Notes under the pieces: model-generated | Told to the model about the DNA's origin: nothing | Databases searched by the model: none | Seen by the model: the letters and a program-made list of their open reading frames with translations, nothing else | NCBI GenBank assembly: GCA_003427395.1 | Contig: BFEA01000685.1 | Coordinates: forward strand, 362,537 to 404,406 | Reading direction: 5' to 3' | Origin: Chara braunii | Lineage: Eukaryota > Streptophyta > Charophyceae > Charales > Characeae | DNA length: 41,870 nt | Shown here: one piece after another, positions 9,401 to 19,992 of the stretch | Layout: each line of letters opens with the position of its first letter | Numbering within the stretch: position 1 is the first letter of the stretch | Made by a program: the position numbers and the translations under genes

Positions 9401-10975
9401 CATGGTCTCCCAGAACTCCTTCGGGAGGCCGTTGATCCTGGGTGTTTTCTCTTCCTCCATCTGCAGCAATGCTGTCCATATTTCGTCCCGGGAGAGGGGC
9501 CCCTCAAGAGTGTCCCTTTGTTGTTGGGAGAGACGGAGTTGGAGAGGTTCGAGAAAGTCTTCTACCGTGCTGATGTGCTCTTCCCGCTCGGGGGTCCCAA
9601 TGTGGGATGAGAACAGGTCCTTGAAAAAATCCCTTGCGATCTTGACGCACTGTGGAGTGGAGAGGCTCGGGGGCTCGTCTTGCGCCCAGGGGTTCATAAG
9701 ACCTTCTATCGTTGTTCTTCTTGTTCTGATTCTGGCCAGACTGAAGAAGTGGGAGTCCATTGCTGCCTCTGTCCGGTACTTTGTCAGTTTTCCCCTTATA
9801 CGTGTCCCATTCCAACGGTGTTTTGCAAAGTCTAGGAGTTGGTCTTTCAACAGTGATGTCTGTTTGGTCTGGTCTTCTGATTGTGTGTGGTCTTCCAACT
9901 GTTGGATTTGTTTTAACAGTATCATTTCTTATTGGTTTTTGTGTGACGCTAAGAGTTTGGAATAGTCTTTGCATTTTTTTGCTAGAAAGAACAGACCGTT
10001 ATTAAACCATGTTAATTCAGAGCCTATTATGTCATTTTTTGTTCGCCAATAATTCCACACATCCGCTATGTAACATTTGAACCGATCATTTTGTAGTAGA
10101 AAGGTATTTAATTTGTAAAAGTCCGGCCCTTGATCCGGTCTCTTCCTGAAAGTCAGTGCAATCATGCATGTCCTGTGGTCAAGACCTGTGAACGGACTGG
10201 GGGGCAGGATCGCCGCTATTTGGAGGGCCCCCTCGAGGTCCTCTGAGATAAGGATCAAGTCTATTCTTGATCTGGTCAGTCTGGATGTGGCGTTGATCCG
10301 GTGGCATGTGAAGACTTTCTCAGTAGGGTGGAGACGTCGAAACGTATCATAGGTACCTAATGAGTCACAGAGGTCCTTGACGATTTTTTCGTCCTCCTCC
10401 ATGTACCATGGACACGGGGTGGGAGATTGCCATCTGTCCAGCCCCCTGTCCGGGGCTGCATTATAGTCACCGGCCAGAATTACCGGGACCCCAGCTGGCA
10501 GGTGCTCTTTTAATTTTTCGAAAAACACCTTTCGTTCCCGAACAACATTTGGGGCGTAGAGGCAGACCATGCATAGGAGCTCTATCTCTAGCATCACCAG
10601 CGTTGAGATCCACCTACCTTCCGTTGGATCGACCTCTGAGTAAACCACTTCCGCCCGGGATCCCGATGGGACCCATATGGCCACTCCCGCGCTCCCGGGG
10701 CCGGGGGCAAACGTCTGGATTTTTTGGTATGGCCATACCGTGCTGTGTGCACGCAAATGCTCCGGCTTGTCCATGGTATGGGTTTCCTGCACACAGATCA
10801 AGTCTGGCCAGGTTTTGCCTCCCACCCTCCTCAACTGGTCCTAGATCGCCTGTTTTTTGTCATGATTAGTGAATGCAATGCCATTCACATTAATGGACCG
10901 CAGATCAAGATCTGTCGCTTCCAATATGTGCTTCCAGTGCTTGTTCCTTTGGTACACCACGTCAATGAGATCCAT
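6438..10975 (-). pseudogene. LINE ORF2: EEP endonuclease, reverse transcriptase, zf-RVT
   Basis: ATG at 10975 (MDLIDVVYQ). The endonuclease motifs are LRSINVNG, ICVQETH, a GDYN box (AGDYNAAPDR), SRIDLIL and GLDHR, covering about 10900-10130. The RT (about 9310-8250) has KNYRPITLLTVVYK, FIDFEKAYDHVDW, RSVRQGDPLAPFLF and a FADD catalytic box. A C-terminal zinc domain near 7110-6990 (PNCLQHFPHRKIPETIEHIF then C) matches zf-RVT. The product ends EAWYG with a stop at 6438. Stops interrupt at 10841, 9929, 9320 and 8251; the last two look like CAG to TAG changes. There are frameshifts near 9085, 7340, 7150 and 6830. All catalytic motifs are still legible. There is no RNase H domain. The family role is target nicking and target-primed reverse transcription. 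Confidence 0.85.
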
Positions 10976-12049
10976 AAGGTGGAGGCGGCTTCCTACAGAC
11001 GCACCCAGTACGTCCCCTCCCAGTCGACCGTGTTTAGCAGTATACCCTGTTTCAAGATGGAGCACAAGATCGTGAGCAGGTCCCGTTCTGACCATATTTT
11101 ATTTGGTTTTACCTTCAGGATCTGCAGTTCTAACAGTTCCTGGTGTGTATACCATCTCATTCCAGCGTCCTTGGTGGCGTCGAATTTAACATACAAGTCT
11201 TTACCAGCCACTCTGTGCGTTTGGGATGTCACTGAGTATGTTGCACAGGCCCCGGGTTTGTATTTTCTGGCTACGAATTCTCTGACTGTGCGTTCATAGA
11301 GTGCCTGGGCTACCTGATACCCCATCCAGTTCCCTTCCTTCAGCCACCCCTGCAGCGTGACGCCCCCGTATTTGTCGTCACCCGCTGCCTTGGTCATACC
11401 AACTTGCCATTTTCCGTCCTTCTTCCTATTTGGAAGGACCAGGACGCCCTCGATGGACAGCTTCTGCTCGTGCTGTCCTTTCTCCACCAGATGCCTCAGT
11501 CGCATCCGCTTTGTAGTCGTTTCGCCCTCAGCCCTTTCCACAGCTTCTACCGATTTCGGTGCCGTCCCCCGGTCCCCTTCTTTCTGCTTCCCTTCCCTCT
11601 CCCCTAATGGTTCTGGGGGCTGCGAGGGGATCAATGTATGAGGGTGTGACGATGCCTGTTGTGATGCTTTTGCTGGTTCGTTTTGCCTGCCCTCGGTCTG
11701 GGGGCATGAAAATCCCGCTTGGATTTTGGTCAGAATCTTTTCCATGAAAACAGCCCAGGGCATCGCCTGTGGTGCCCTGTTTTCCAGGATTCCTTTTAGG
11801 CTGGAGCTGGAGTCCAGCAGGTCAAACAGTTCTATGTAGGAGTTATCCCAGAATTCCGTTGTCTGTCCTGGGTGACTTTCCTGCAAACGCAAAAGTAGCC
11901 AGTCTGTTAGTGTCATCAGCTTTGTCTCCGTAGTAGTTGGGGGTTGTGTTGCTGTGCCCGCTGTGTGCTCACCCCCCCCCCTGAGCTTTTGGCGCTGTCG
12001 TTGTTGCGCTCAACAATTTCTTCCGGGGAGCAGTCGGTCATGATCACGT

Positions 12050-12050
<1 letters not shown>

Positions 12051-12094
<44 letters not shown>

Positions 12095-12095
12095 N
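12051..12095. other. Long poly(G) tract with one N, likely assembly artefact
   Basis: More than 40 G in a row and an undetermined base at 12095, flanked by an inverted pair: GATCACG just left, CGTGATC just right. A shorter C-run at about 11970-11981 is likewise flanked by GCTCA and TGAGC, and another G-run lies at about 12184-12200. Such tracts inside a coding region are unlikely to be native. They are read here as sequencing, gap-filling or chimera artefacts inside LINE ORF1. Confidence 0.6.
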
Positions 12096-12185
12096 CGTGA
12101 TCCAGATGCCGTCGCCCAGCTGCCAGAACAGCCGCTCGGCGCCCCAGAAGCAGCCGAGCCCGAATATCGCGACTTCGAGACCGGC
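12096..12185 (-). pseudogene. msrA: Peptide methionine sulfoxide reductase A (MsrA) N-terminal fragment, bacterial-like
   Basis: About 29 residues on the minus strand, including [18 protein letters not shown] followed by GDGIWIT. The GCFWG box with its catalytic Cys is diagnostic of MsrA, which reduces methionine-S-sulfoxide in proteins. The codons are strongly G/C-ending, unlike most of the window, and the fragment sits between two poly(G) tracts inside LINE ORF1. Only the active-site start of the protein is present. I infer a bacterial contaminant read stitched into the contig; a very small native transfer is the less likely alternative. Confidence 0.7.
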
Positions 12186-14770
12186 GGGGGGGGGGGGGGG
12201 GCAGGGGCGCGGAGTGTGATGGGGGGGAGGCATCCCAGTCCATTGGACCAGAACCGAGAACCTCCTTGAATGGATCTCGGTTTTCTGCCGGGTGTTCCGG
12301 TTCCTTCGTTTCCAGGGATTTTTCGGCCGATTCCTCAGTCCGGTTCTGGTTCTCCCCCTCTGCAGTTCCCAACTCTTCGTTGCGGGTCTTTTGGTCGTTT
12401 TTGTTATTTTTCCTCATTTTTTTCTTGGTCTGCCTCAGGTCTATCAGGCCTGCAATGCCGTCCCCCCCACCTTCCCCTTTCTCCTCCTCGCCCCCTGTTT
12501 CCACGGCGAGAGGCCCGAACCTATTTTCTGTACTAATCTGCCTGCCGGTGGTTAACTCTCCATCCATCGGGCCAGGCCCCCCCTGGTCGGGCTGCTTGTG
12601 AGACAGTTGCTGGGGACATTCTCCGTCCAGCTGACGAGAGTCCCCTTGGTCCGACTGCTCTCGAAAAGGGTCCGTCGTGCGGGTGTCCATATACTGCTCC
12701 GGGATCGGTTCTTTCTCCTTTCCTTTTTCCACCGCCCTGTCATCATACACCGTTTGTTCCCCTTTTCCCTGTGCAGCCTGCGACCCCGAGCTCTTCTCGG
12801 ATGTGCCTGTTGAGGCTCTCATATGCGCCTCTACCGGTTTCGGAGGGACCCACTCCTCGGGGGGTTTAGTGCCCCATTCTGGTTCCGTTTGCCTCTCCCA
12901 GACCCACCCCCTTTTCTTCCCATCCTCCTCCCGGTCTATGAATACCCAGCCTTCATGGCCGGGGTCCACTGTTCTCCAACTCTCAGTTTTGAAGGGGTCC
13001 CGAATCAATCTCCCCGTGATCCTGGCTTTCCTGCCTGGGTGCTGCGGGCAGGCCTGTTCGGTGCATAGGTGGCCGTAGGCCTTACATTTCATGCACCAGG
13101 GTCGGAGCTTGTGGGCGGTGTAGATCTTGTATTCGTGATCGCCCACCCAATAAGGTATCACATCATTTAGTGAGAACGGTTGGTTCGGTGGATGGTCCAG
13201 TGCCAACATCATATAGTCGCCCCTTCGCGTCGCATAGCTCGGAAGGGGATCTATGAAGTCAAAAATCTCGAACTTCTCCCCAAAGTCCTGAACAAACGCC
13301 GCTTGGATCTCGATGGGGATGTGACGAAATTCGGCCCAAAAGAAGTCCGTCATAAGTCTGTCTCTCCTTTCCTCCGGCGTGGCGTTTTTGGGGGGACCAT
13401 GGGTAAAGACGGACCTCGGATCTAACACAGCGTACATTCCTCCACCTATCCATCGTTTTTTTATCATCTTTGCACATACTCAACACTGTGAAGATTGTTT
13501 TCGAGACCGGTTGGATGAGGAATGAGTCTGCCGCGGTTTCTTCGTTTCCTTTTAACGCCCCCAGTTTTCTCCTAATCCATCCAATCTTGTCGTTCGTGGA
13601 CTTATAGCTCGCATCATCATGAAACACCTAGTTAGTTGCATGCTCTGTATAGGTCCTATCCCTCACCTCCAGTCCTGCTTCCGAGAGGTATGTGATCATG
13701 ATTTTTTACCCCCCTTGCTCCCCCACCGACTTCTCCGAAGCTGTGAGGAGCTTTGTCATAAAAAACTCACCAGCTAATGACAGCCCATCCAAAGGAATCG
13801 CCAAGTTCTCGTCGTTTGACCCATCCCCGGACTGCCTTTTGATGTTTAAACTTCTCCTGACTGAAGGGCCTCTTGACTCTCTGTGCCCAGGTGCGTGCGT
13901 CAGCCCCTTGTAGGTCCTGCTGCGATTGAGAGTGCCCTTGACTGGCAGCCGTTGCCCCCATCTGCTGGGGCTGCGGGGATGCCACATTCCCATGTGTATG
14001 GTGTACCAGGGCTTCCTCTTGCGTTGGTTGCGCCTGGGGCCCGGCCCCGACAGTCAACGAGGATGAGCTGGCGTTTGATCGTGACGAGGGATTAAGCTCT
14101 GCATGGTGTCTCATGGCACCTTGGTAGAAAAGGGTTGTGGGCAATTTCTGTTTCCTTTTCCACGTCGGGGCCATGATCCTGTTTAAGCCCCCTCACCCCC
14201 CCGGATTGCTCGGATTAGACTTTCGCTTGTGTGCTCTGACCACTTCTTTCCTCCGTATTATTTTTGTTCTATTTTTGACCTATCGTGATGCCAATCAGGA
14301 CCACGGGGGGGGGGGGGAGAGGTGTTAAAGGTAATATGTTTGGTCATACGTTTGGTCGTGTCACTTCTGTTCACCGCATCATGTTGTTGATCTACCGTGA
14401 TGTAAACAGGGAAACACGGGGGGGGGTTTCAAGGTGTTGTGTTTGTACTTACATGTCGTGATGTATCCCCCCCCTCCTTCTCTGCCCGGCTCCCCCTCCA
14501 CCGAGTGGCATGAACCACCCGGGGCCCCAGAGGGGGATGAACCAGGGCGAGGTCCCCGTCTATGTTGAGCTGTTTATGGCTATGGTCAATGTCCTGCGCT
14601 GCTCCCGGTCCTCGCACCCGTGCTCTGTTTTCACCCTCCTTCCGGCGTCTATTGGTTCCGTCTTCCTCCTCTCGCCTCACTGTCCTGACTCGTCATCTGT
14701 TTCCAGGCGCCCCATCCCTGACCGCCGCCGGATGCCTTCGCGACACTCCTTCCCGTCCTCCGCCCAGCGA

Positions 14771-14870
14771 TTCCGGCCTCCCCCTTCGTATCCCGGTCTT
14801 GTCTCGTGATGGCCTTCCCCGGCTTCCTTTCCGACCTCCCCCTTCGTATCCCTGGCTTGTCTCGTGCTCT
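14771..14870 (-). repeat. 58-bp tandem repeat in the putative LINE 5' UTR
   Basis: TTCCGGCCTCCCCCTTCGTA starts at 14771 and a near copy (TTCCGACCTCCCCCTTCGTA) at 14829, each continuing to CTTGTCTCGTG, so the period is 58 bp. Related fragments (GGATGCCTTCGCGA) occur at about 14729 and 14957. Tandem monomers upstream of ORF1 are known as promoter units in some LINEs; that role is only inferred here. Confidence 0.5.
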
Positions 14871-15409
14871 CCTTTCCTGGCTGCCCGCCCCGGATCGTTA
14901 TCCGCTTTCCAGGCTCCCCTTCCTTGACCACCACTCCGCACCACCGTTCCTGGCTGGATGCCTTCGCGATTGTCCTTCCTGTCGTCTTCCGGCCCTTCCG
15001 CAGTTGTCCGCCGTCGGATGCCGATCGTGAGCGTGTTTTTTTTTTTTTTTTTTGAGGCCGTCCAGCTGTCGACCAGCAGGCAGGTTTCCCACCCGAACTA
15101 TCCCATCTGTCGATGAGGTCTCGTTCCTTCAGAACGTCCGTATTCCACGAATGGTGTTCCCCCTTCCCCCCCCGAACGATGCCGTTGTTTGATTAGGTCT
15201 CCGTCCGTTGAATCATCCGTACTCTTCGTGTGCGATGCACCTCTTCACACTTCGGTGTTGCCAAAGGCTCTCCCCACTTCAACTCCACTAATTACAACCG
15301 CAGTTCCCGTATACTGAACGTGTAGCGGCTATGGAGTCCTACGTGGAACCCTCCGACCAAGGGTCGAACCACTGTACCCGCCAACCTGTGACGTGCCGTA
15401 GTCCAGCGC

Positions 15410-16057
15410 CGGTCCACCTCAGCCTGGGCATGCAAATAATTTCCACAGCCAATTTTCTAGGTATAGGTGCAAGTTGGCACTGAGACTGGGTATAGCGGGT
15501 ATTCCCGTCTTTAAGTGGGGCACAAATGCAATTTTCCTTTTTTTTTTTTCCTTTGATAATGCGACATTTTGGATGGTATATTCCCACCCAAGGGAAACTG
15601 TCAAAGGTTGGGGACAGTTGGGGACAGTAAGGAGGCACCAACGCTTGTTGGTACGCTCCATGAACTGTTCAAATACAGACGCAAGTTCAAATCCAAGTGC
15701 ACCTAAATGAACAAAACAAAATAAGTCTGAATTAGCTGGGGCCAGTTAGTCTCAATGATCATATCTCACCCAGTCCATGATGTCGGACGAACCCGCAGTG
15801 CTGCGTCCTCCGGGCCCTCCATCCAACGGATACGGCTTGCCGCGATCAGCGATGCCATCCACTCACATTTTTTCGTCTGGCCAGCTCTTTTCCACACACT
15901 GCCTGCGGTAGGACGGACGGGAACGCAGTGCATCATCAGGTGAGTGAATCAATGATAAAGTTCCCGTGTATCGGGCTGCTTTGGTTATATATATTTGCAC
16001 AAGTGGGTGTGCGTAAATGGGCCATATGACCATGCGTGCTTTTACACACGCACTTGG
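15410..16057. other. No gene seen
   Basis: Unassigned sequence between the putative LINE 5' end and the foldback element. It contains a T-run at about 15537-15550 and short CA-rich stretches towards 16050. No ORF with recognisable content was found. Confidence 0.5.
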
Positions 16058-16542
16058 GAGTATGCGTGCTAACGAGCATCTCTCTTTCTCACACATACAC
16101 ACGAACAGACATGTCTCTCTTCCTCTCTCACACACACACACATGCGTGTGTGTGCACGCCAATGGGCCAGGTGTCCACGTGTGCTTTGGCACAAATGTGC
16201 CAAATGGCCAGTAAGGAAGTGACACTGCATGTGCTTGTGCCTGTTTTTTATTTTTTTAAATTTTTTTAATAAATAACAATCCGCATGTGACAACAGGTAG
16301 GAGTGATGGTAAGAGCATACAATCCTACCTATCTTGTAGGGGGCTCCCCTATTGGTGGGGAGCACATGCAATGGTGCTTGCTTACCGGCCATTTGGCATA
16401 TTTGTGTGAAAGCACGCATGGACACCGAACCCGTTGACGTGCACCCACACACGCATATCTGTGTGTTTTTGTATGATAGACAGACCTGTCCATTCATGTG
16501 TATGTGTGTGAGAAAGAGGGCGGCTTGTTAGCACGCACACTC
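16058..16542. repeat. Foldback element: ~180-bp inverted arms around a LINE-tail module
   Basis: The left arm 16058-16235 and right arm 16361-16542 are imperfect reverse complements along their whole length. For example, GCGTGCTAACGAGC in the left arm matches the complement of 16521-16537, and CCAAATGGCCAGTAAGG matches the complement of CTTACCGGCCATTTGG. Both arms carry CA/TG-rich microsatellite cores. The 125-bp spacer holds T-rich sequence, the hairpin AGGTAGGA/TCCTACCT with apical GTAAGAG (16309-16315), and CTCCCCTATTGGTGGGGAG. This is the LINE 3' tail module in minus orientation. The right arm ends flush with a LINE fragment at 16543. Confidence 0.72.
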
Positions 16543-18560
16543 GAAAAAGAATTTTTGGGAGTCATGTGGGATTACCTAACACAGGATCTTATAAGGTACT
16601 ATCATGTAGTTTGGGTGTCAGGTTAAATGGGAAAATCTGTGGGTCAAGGAGTGTTGACCTTATTATAAAAAAAAGGGAATAAAACAAACATTTGTAATTA
16701 TAGGCCGATTACTGTACTCACAGTAGCCTACAAACTGGCAGCAAAAACAGTTACTAATCGTCTCTTGAAGGTCATGTCGAACATTATATAGCCCACATAA
16801 ACAAGATTCATTGAAGGTAGGAACATTCAAGATAACATCCTACTGGTAAACGAATTTGGTAAACAGACAATCAAAGCATGTCAGCATGATGCAACTTTCA
16901 TTTTCATTGATTTCGAAAAAACTTATGACCATGGAGATTGGTTATTCTTAGACAAATATATAGAAAAAAAAAAAAATTGGTCCCATTTTAGAAGATGGGT
17001 TGAGATCTTACACGTTAACGCTACAACTCGAGTGATGATAAATGAAAATTTGGCCCCTCCTGTTGAACTGGAACGATTGGTAAGACAGGGTGACCCTATT
17101 GCCCCATTTATGTTTGTCATCATAATGGAGGCCCTAGTGGCCAACCTACACTTCAATAAGGATATCAAACGTATCCAAATTAACTACATTCCAGAAGAGG
17201 CCCTACCAGTATGCTCCTTGTCCGCAGATGACCTTTCTCTGATGGTGGAAGCCTCTTGAGACAACTTGATAGAAATCACGAGATAGATGAACAAGTTTTG
17301 TTATCTATCAAACATGAGGATTAATTGGGGAACCAAAACACAGGGTTAGTGAATACATCATCAAGGTGTAAGACCCCTAGAACAACCAAGCATTAATTGG
17401 CTGTCTCCATCAACTCCTATCAGAGTGTTAGCCAACAACAAATAATGACTGGATCTCCAAACCAACTCTAGCTAAAATGAAATTGTGGAAGGATAAGCAT
17501 ACCTCCCTTATTGGACAATTGATGTTCATAAACAACGTGATCCTAGCTTCACTTTGGTACATGTTTGCGGTATGGACTTTAGATAAATCGACACTTAAGC
17601 CCCTAAAAAAGGCAAATAACAACCTTTCTTTGGAAGGTAACCATGAACGTCATAAGTAGGGTGGCTTGGCAGGTGGTAATTCAACCCAAGATAAAAGCGG
17701 GGCTAGAAATTCTTGATGCTGCCACCCAGGTCATGATACTCGTCATTCAATGGATCAAGAAGTTACTTTTCAACCCACATACCCTTTGTTTTGATCTAGT
17801 AGGGCAATAAATCTCACGATTAGCCCATGAAGTTCTTGAAGGGACAAACCCGTTGTTTTGGTTAGAGAACTGTAGTTGGTCTATTCCCAGAGGCAGAACG
17901 CAACCCTCAGGTCAGACACTAGAAACACATTGACAGGCTACGCGAAGGGATATTAATAATAATCCCTTCTGACGCGAATTACTCAAGACTTGATGCAAAT
18001 TACCTCTATTGGACAAGGTTTCACTTAAACGTTAGGAAGAGGTTTGTCAACAACCCCGCTTCCACAACAGGTGGATCACTGACTCTCAAGGTAGAACGCT
18101 ACACTGTTTGAAGTCTCCTTAGAAGAGATGGATGAAAAATGACATCCTTAGGATAGGGGACATTTGAAATCCAGAAACTAGAGACCGGTACTCTCTCATG
18201 AACTTCTTGCCTACTCTTCGTTATTGTAGAGGATCCACAAGAGCACACGATGAAATTGTTGAATCCATTCCCATAGAATGACTTATGATTCTTAGGAAAG
18301 GCTCACAACCCAAAGAGAGCGATTGGGTAGGTATCCAGGGGGACTCATTGCATGTAGGTAACATGGTTATGGTTAACGACGATGGATCCTTTTTTTTTTC
18401 TTCATTCACTATTAACCATAATAACTAGTTGAAGGAAAGTCAAACAAATGAAACCATTTGGGTCCAAACTGAGTAGGTGTTTAAATTCAGAATGTTGAAA
18501 TGTAAGGACCGTTGACTGACCTTCAAGCCTGCATGAGCAATAAACAAACTAGCTTTGGAT
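16543..18560 (+). pseudogene. LINE ORF2 fragment (RT and following domain), heavily decayed
   Basis: Collinear with about 34510-36500 of the plus-strand LINE. The recognisable RT pieces are FIDFEKTYDHGDWLFLDKYI (motif A, 16900-16960), RLVRQGDPIAPFMFVIIMEA (motif B, about 17074-17133) and SADDLSLMVEAS (motif C, about 17220-17257). Later blocks include MKLWKDKHTSLIGQLMFINN (17477). Stops and frameshifts are frequent and the zf-RVT end is missing. It belongs to the AT-rich lineage. No ORF1 or endonuclease precedes it, because the fragment starts exactly at the foldback border. Confidence 0.8.
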
Positions 18561-18922
18561 CCTCGCTCATGGGATATAAGGGTTTATGGGTTCTGGGGCT
18601 TAGGGCTATGACATTTATATAGCTGGTGAATATTTAGTAGCATGGCCCACTTAAAAAAAAGAAAAAAAAAAGGTTTTCGCCTAAGAAAATAGAGGTTTGG
18701 AAAACAAAGTATCTTCCACTGATTTGAAGGCATGGTAAGGTGATTACAATTGTATGGAGGACAACTGATAGGCCAGATACACTTGTATTGACATTTTTAT
18801 TTCGAGAAGGTGGGGGGGGGGACGGGTGGGAGGAAGGAGGTAACATGTCAAATGTATTCAAGTTGGATGAGATTTTTACTATTTTCCTAAAAGGGCGACG
18901 ACCTTGCGATATCATCGTTTTG
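18561..18922. other. No gene seen
   Basis: An unassigned stretch with A-rich runs at about 18652-18672. No coding content is supported. Confidence 0.5.
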
Positions 18923-18964
<42 letters not shown>

Positions 18965-18993
18965 TTATTTTATTTTATTTTATTTTATTTTAA
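18923..18993. repeat. (ATT)n and (ATTTT)n microsatellite
   Basis: ATT units from 18923 to about 18962 pass into ATTTT units to 18993. On the minus strand this is an A-rich tail directly after the tail module at 18994-19140, so it is probably an expanded poly(A) tail of that copy. Confidence 0.85.
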
Positions 18994-19140
18994 TTTTTGA
19001 AAAAATAACCCTTGCATAAGCCCTCGATCCCGACGGTGGTAAGAGAACCGTCCAAATTGAGGGCTTATCTGTCAGGCTGCTCCATCTATTGGTGGGGAGC
19101 GGCACCTGCTGGAAATCGGGTCCAACGTCCCATTGATACA
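18994..19140 (-). repeat. LINE 3' tail module, solo copy
   Basis: The hairpin pairs AAGCCCTC (19018-19025) with GAGGGCTT (19059-19066) and GACGGT (19032-19037) with ACCGTC (19047-19052), with GGTAAGAGA at the tip. It is followed by CTCCATCTATTGGTGGGGAG and a GGGTCCAACGTCCC box. No ORF2 sequence precedes it on the minus strand, so it is a strongly 5'-truncated copy or a SINE. Confidence 0.72.
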
Positions 19141-19345
19141 TCTTATAATACAAAGAGTGTTAATTATTGTTTCCTAGGACTGTGACCATTTTTGTCGCAA
19201 CCTGGGGCTCCGTTGTCCCATGGAGCTGCCCGTATCACCCATCCCATCTTCGAGCACCCCTTTTCTATGACCCAACCCTATGCAGCAGCCCCCTATTTGT
19301 CATTGCTATGCCTGTTCCTTAAAACCCTTTAAACCCTTAAAACCC

Positions 19346-19503
19346 TTAAACCACCAGTACTTGGCCCAACTATGGGCCTAGGAAAAAAATAGAGTAAAAA
19401 AGTTTCTAATCGGATGAATTTGGGCGCTCCTGTAGTAGCCCGTATGTTTCCTAAAATCGTGGTGCGTTAACGGGCACGGCTCTAGGAAGTACTGGTGGTT
19501 TAA
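19346..19503. mobile_element. TTAA-flanked miniature inverted-repeat element (158 bp)
   Basis: TTAAACCACCAGTACTT at 19346-19362 is the exact reverse complement of AAGTACTGGTGGTTTAA at 19487-19503. The 17-bp inverted repeats end in TTAA at both outer edges, a target preferred by piggyBac-type transposases. The 124-bp core has no ORF. Degenerate AAAACCCTT repeats flank both sides. The MITE class is inferred; no autonomous partner is visible. A matching 15-bp end occurs at 29501-29515. Confidence 0.6.
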
Positions 19504-19992
19504 AACCCTTGAAAACCTTTTCTCCTATCAAAACCCATGCAAAACCCTTTCGTGAACCTTGAAGCTTGAGGATCGACAGTATCCCTTCCTTGGCCTGCAC
19601 TGATGGTTTGAGGCCCTGCTCCCTTAGATGCGTCGGTCTTCATCGTTCCAGGTTTCCAGCTGCAGAGCATTCTGTAGTGAGAAGACGGCTGTTGCCCCAG
19701 CCATTGGTACCATTACTATTGTTGTCGTTGTCTGTCAGTTCAAGCCTTCAATTGTCCCTCGTGTTGTTGGCAGCTTGTTGAGCAGTCAGGAGGAATTGAA
19801 CGGGGGGCGGTGGGCTGGTGGCGGTGGAGTAGCATGAGGGGGGGGAGCATGGACGAGGGGAAGTGGCAGTGGCGCCAGGGCAGCTGGGGGTTGGAGGGGC
19901 AGTGGTGACTGGGCTGGTTGCACCAGGTGTGGCAGGGGATATGACAGTGGCGAGGGGTGTGGTAGTTGGCTTAGGAGGAGGACAAAGTTAGG
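19504..19992. other. No gene seen; G-rich
   Basis: Unassigned. The second half (19800-19990) is a G-rich run of GTGG/GGGG motifs. Short open frames exist but show no family resemblance. Confidence 0.4.

Larger units (their letters stand above)
10993..14174 (-). pseudogene. LINE ORF1 (zinc-knuckle RNA-binding protein), broken
   Basis: It begins MAPTWKRKQK at 14174. The N-terminal part is Ser/Gln-rich, with a frameshift near 13830 and in-frame stops at 13706 (TAA, just after a G-run) and about 13630 (TAG). A second frameshift lies at an A-run near 13455. The central globular part (about 13440-13060) ends in a zinc knuckle, WCMKCKAYGHLCTEQACP. This resembles the DUF4283 plus zf-CCHC_4 layout of plant LINE ORF1. 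A long disordered, acidic and Pro/Gln-rich linker follows, interrupted by the poly(G)/MsrA segment at 12051-12200. The C-terminal domain (about 11480-10995, ILKVKPNKIWSERDL) is homologous to 32400-32874 in the other LINE. Role by family: binds the LINE RNA. The stop lies 15-20 nt before the ORF2 ATG. Confidence 0.72.
6005..15409 (-). mobile_element. GC-rich LINE (L1-like, EEP endonuclease/RT/zf-RVT), near full length
   Basis: Reading the minus strand: a possible 5' UTR (15409 to about 14180), ORF1 (14174-10993), ORF2 (10975-6438), a 3' UTR with hairpins, and a poly(A) tail seen as poly(T) at 6005-6023. The 10-mer CGGTCCACCT lies just outside the poly(A) (5996-6005) and again at 15410-15419, a plausible short TSD that would set the 5' end at 15409. 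That boundary is inference; the limits 6005-14180 are firm. Many stops and frameshifts make the copy inactive. The element is clearly more GC-rich than its relative at 31611-38818. Confidence 0.8.

Noticed and set aside
12010-12240. Long Pro-rich or Gly-rich frames through the poly(G) tract
   Set aside because: Created by the homopolymer and the N; the real content is LINE ORF1 plus the MsrA fragment.
15361-15426. Pol III A-box and B-box-like pair on the minus strand, GGCTGAGGTGG and GGTTCGACCC
   Set aside because: The spacing is tRNA-like but no D, anticodon or T arm pairs convincingly, and it overlaps the putative LINE boundary.
19325-19350. Interstitial plant-type telomere repeat (AAACCCT-like)
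   Set aside because: The units vary in length (AAAACCCTT, TAAACCC) with only three or four copies, too degenerate to call telomeric.
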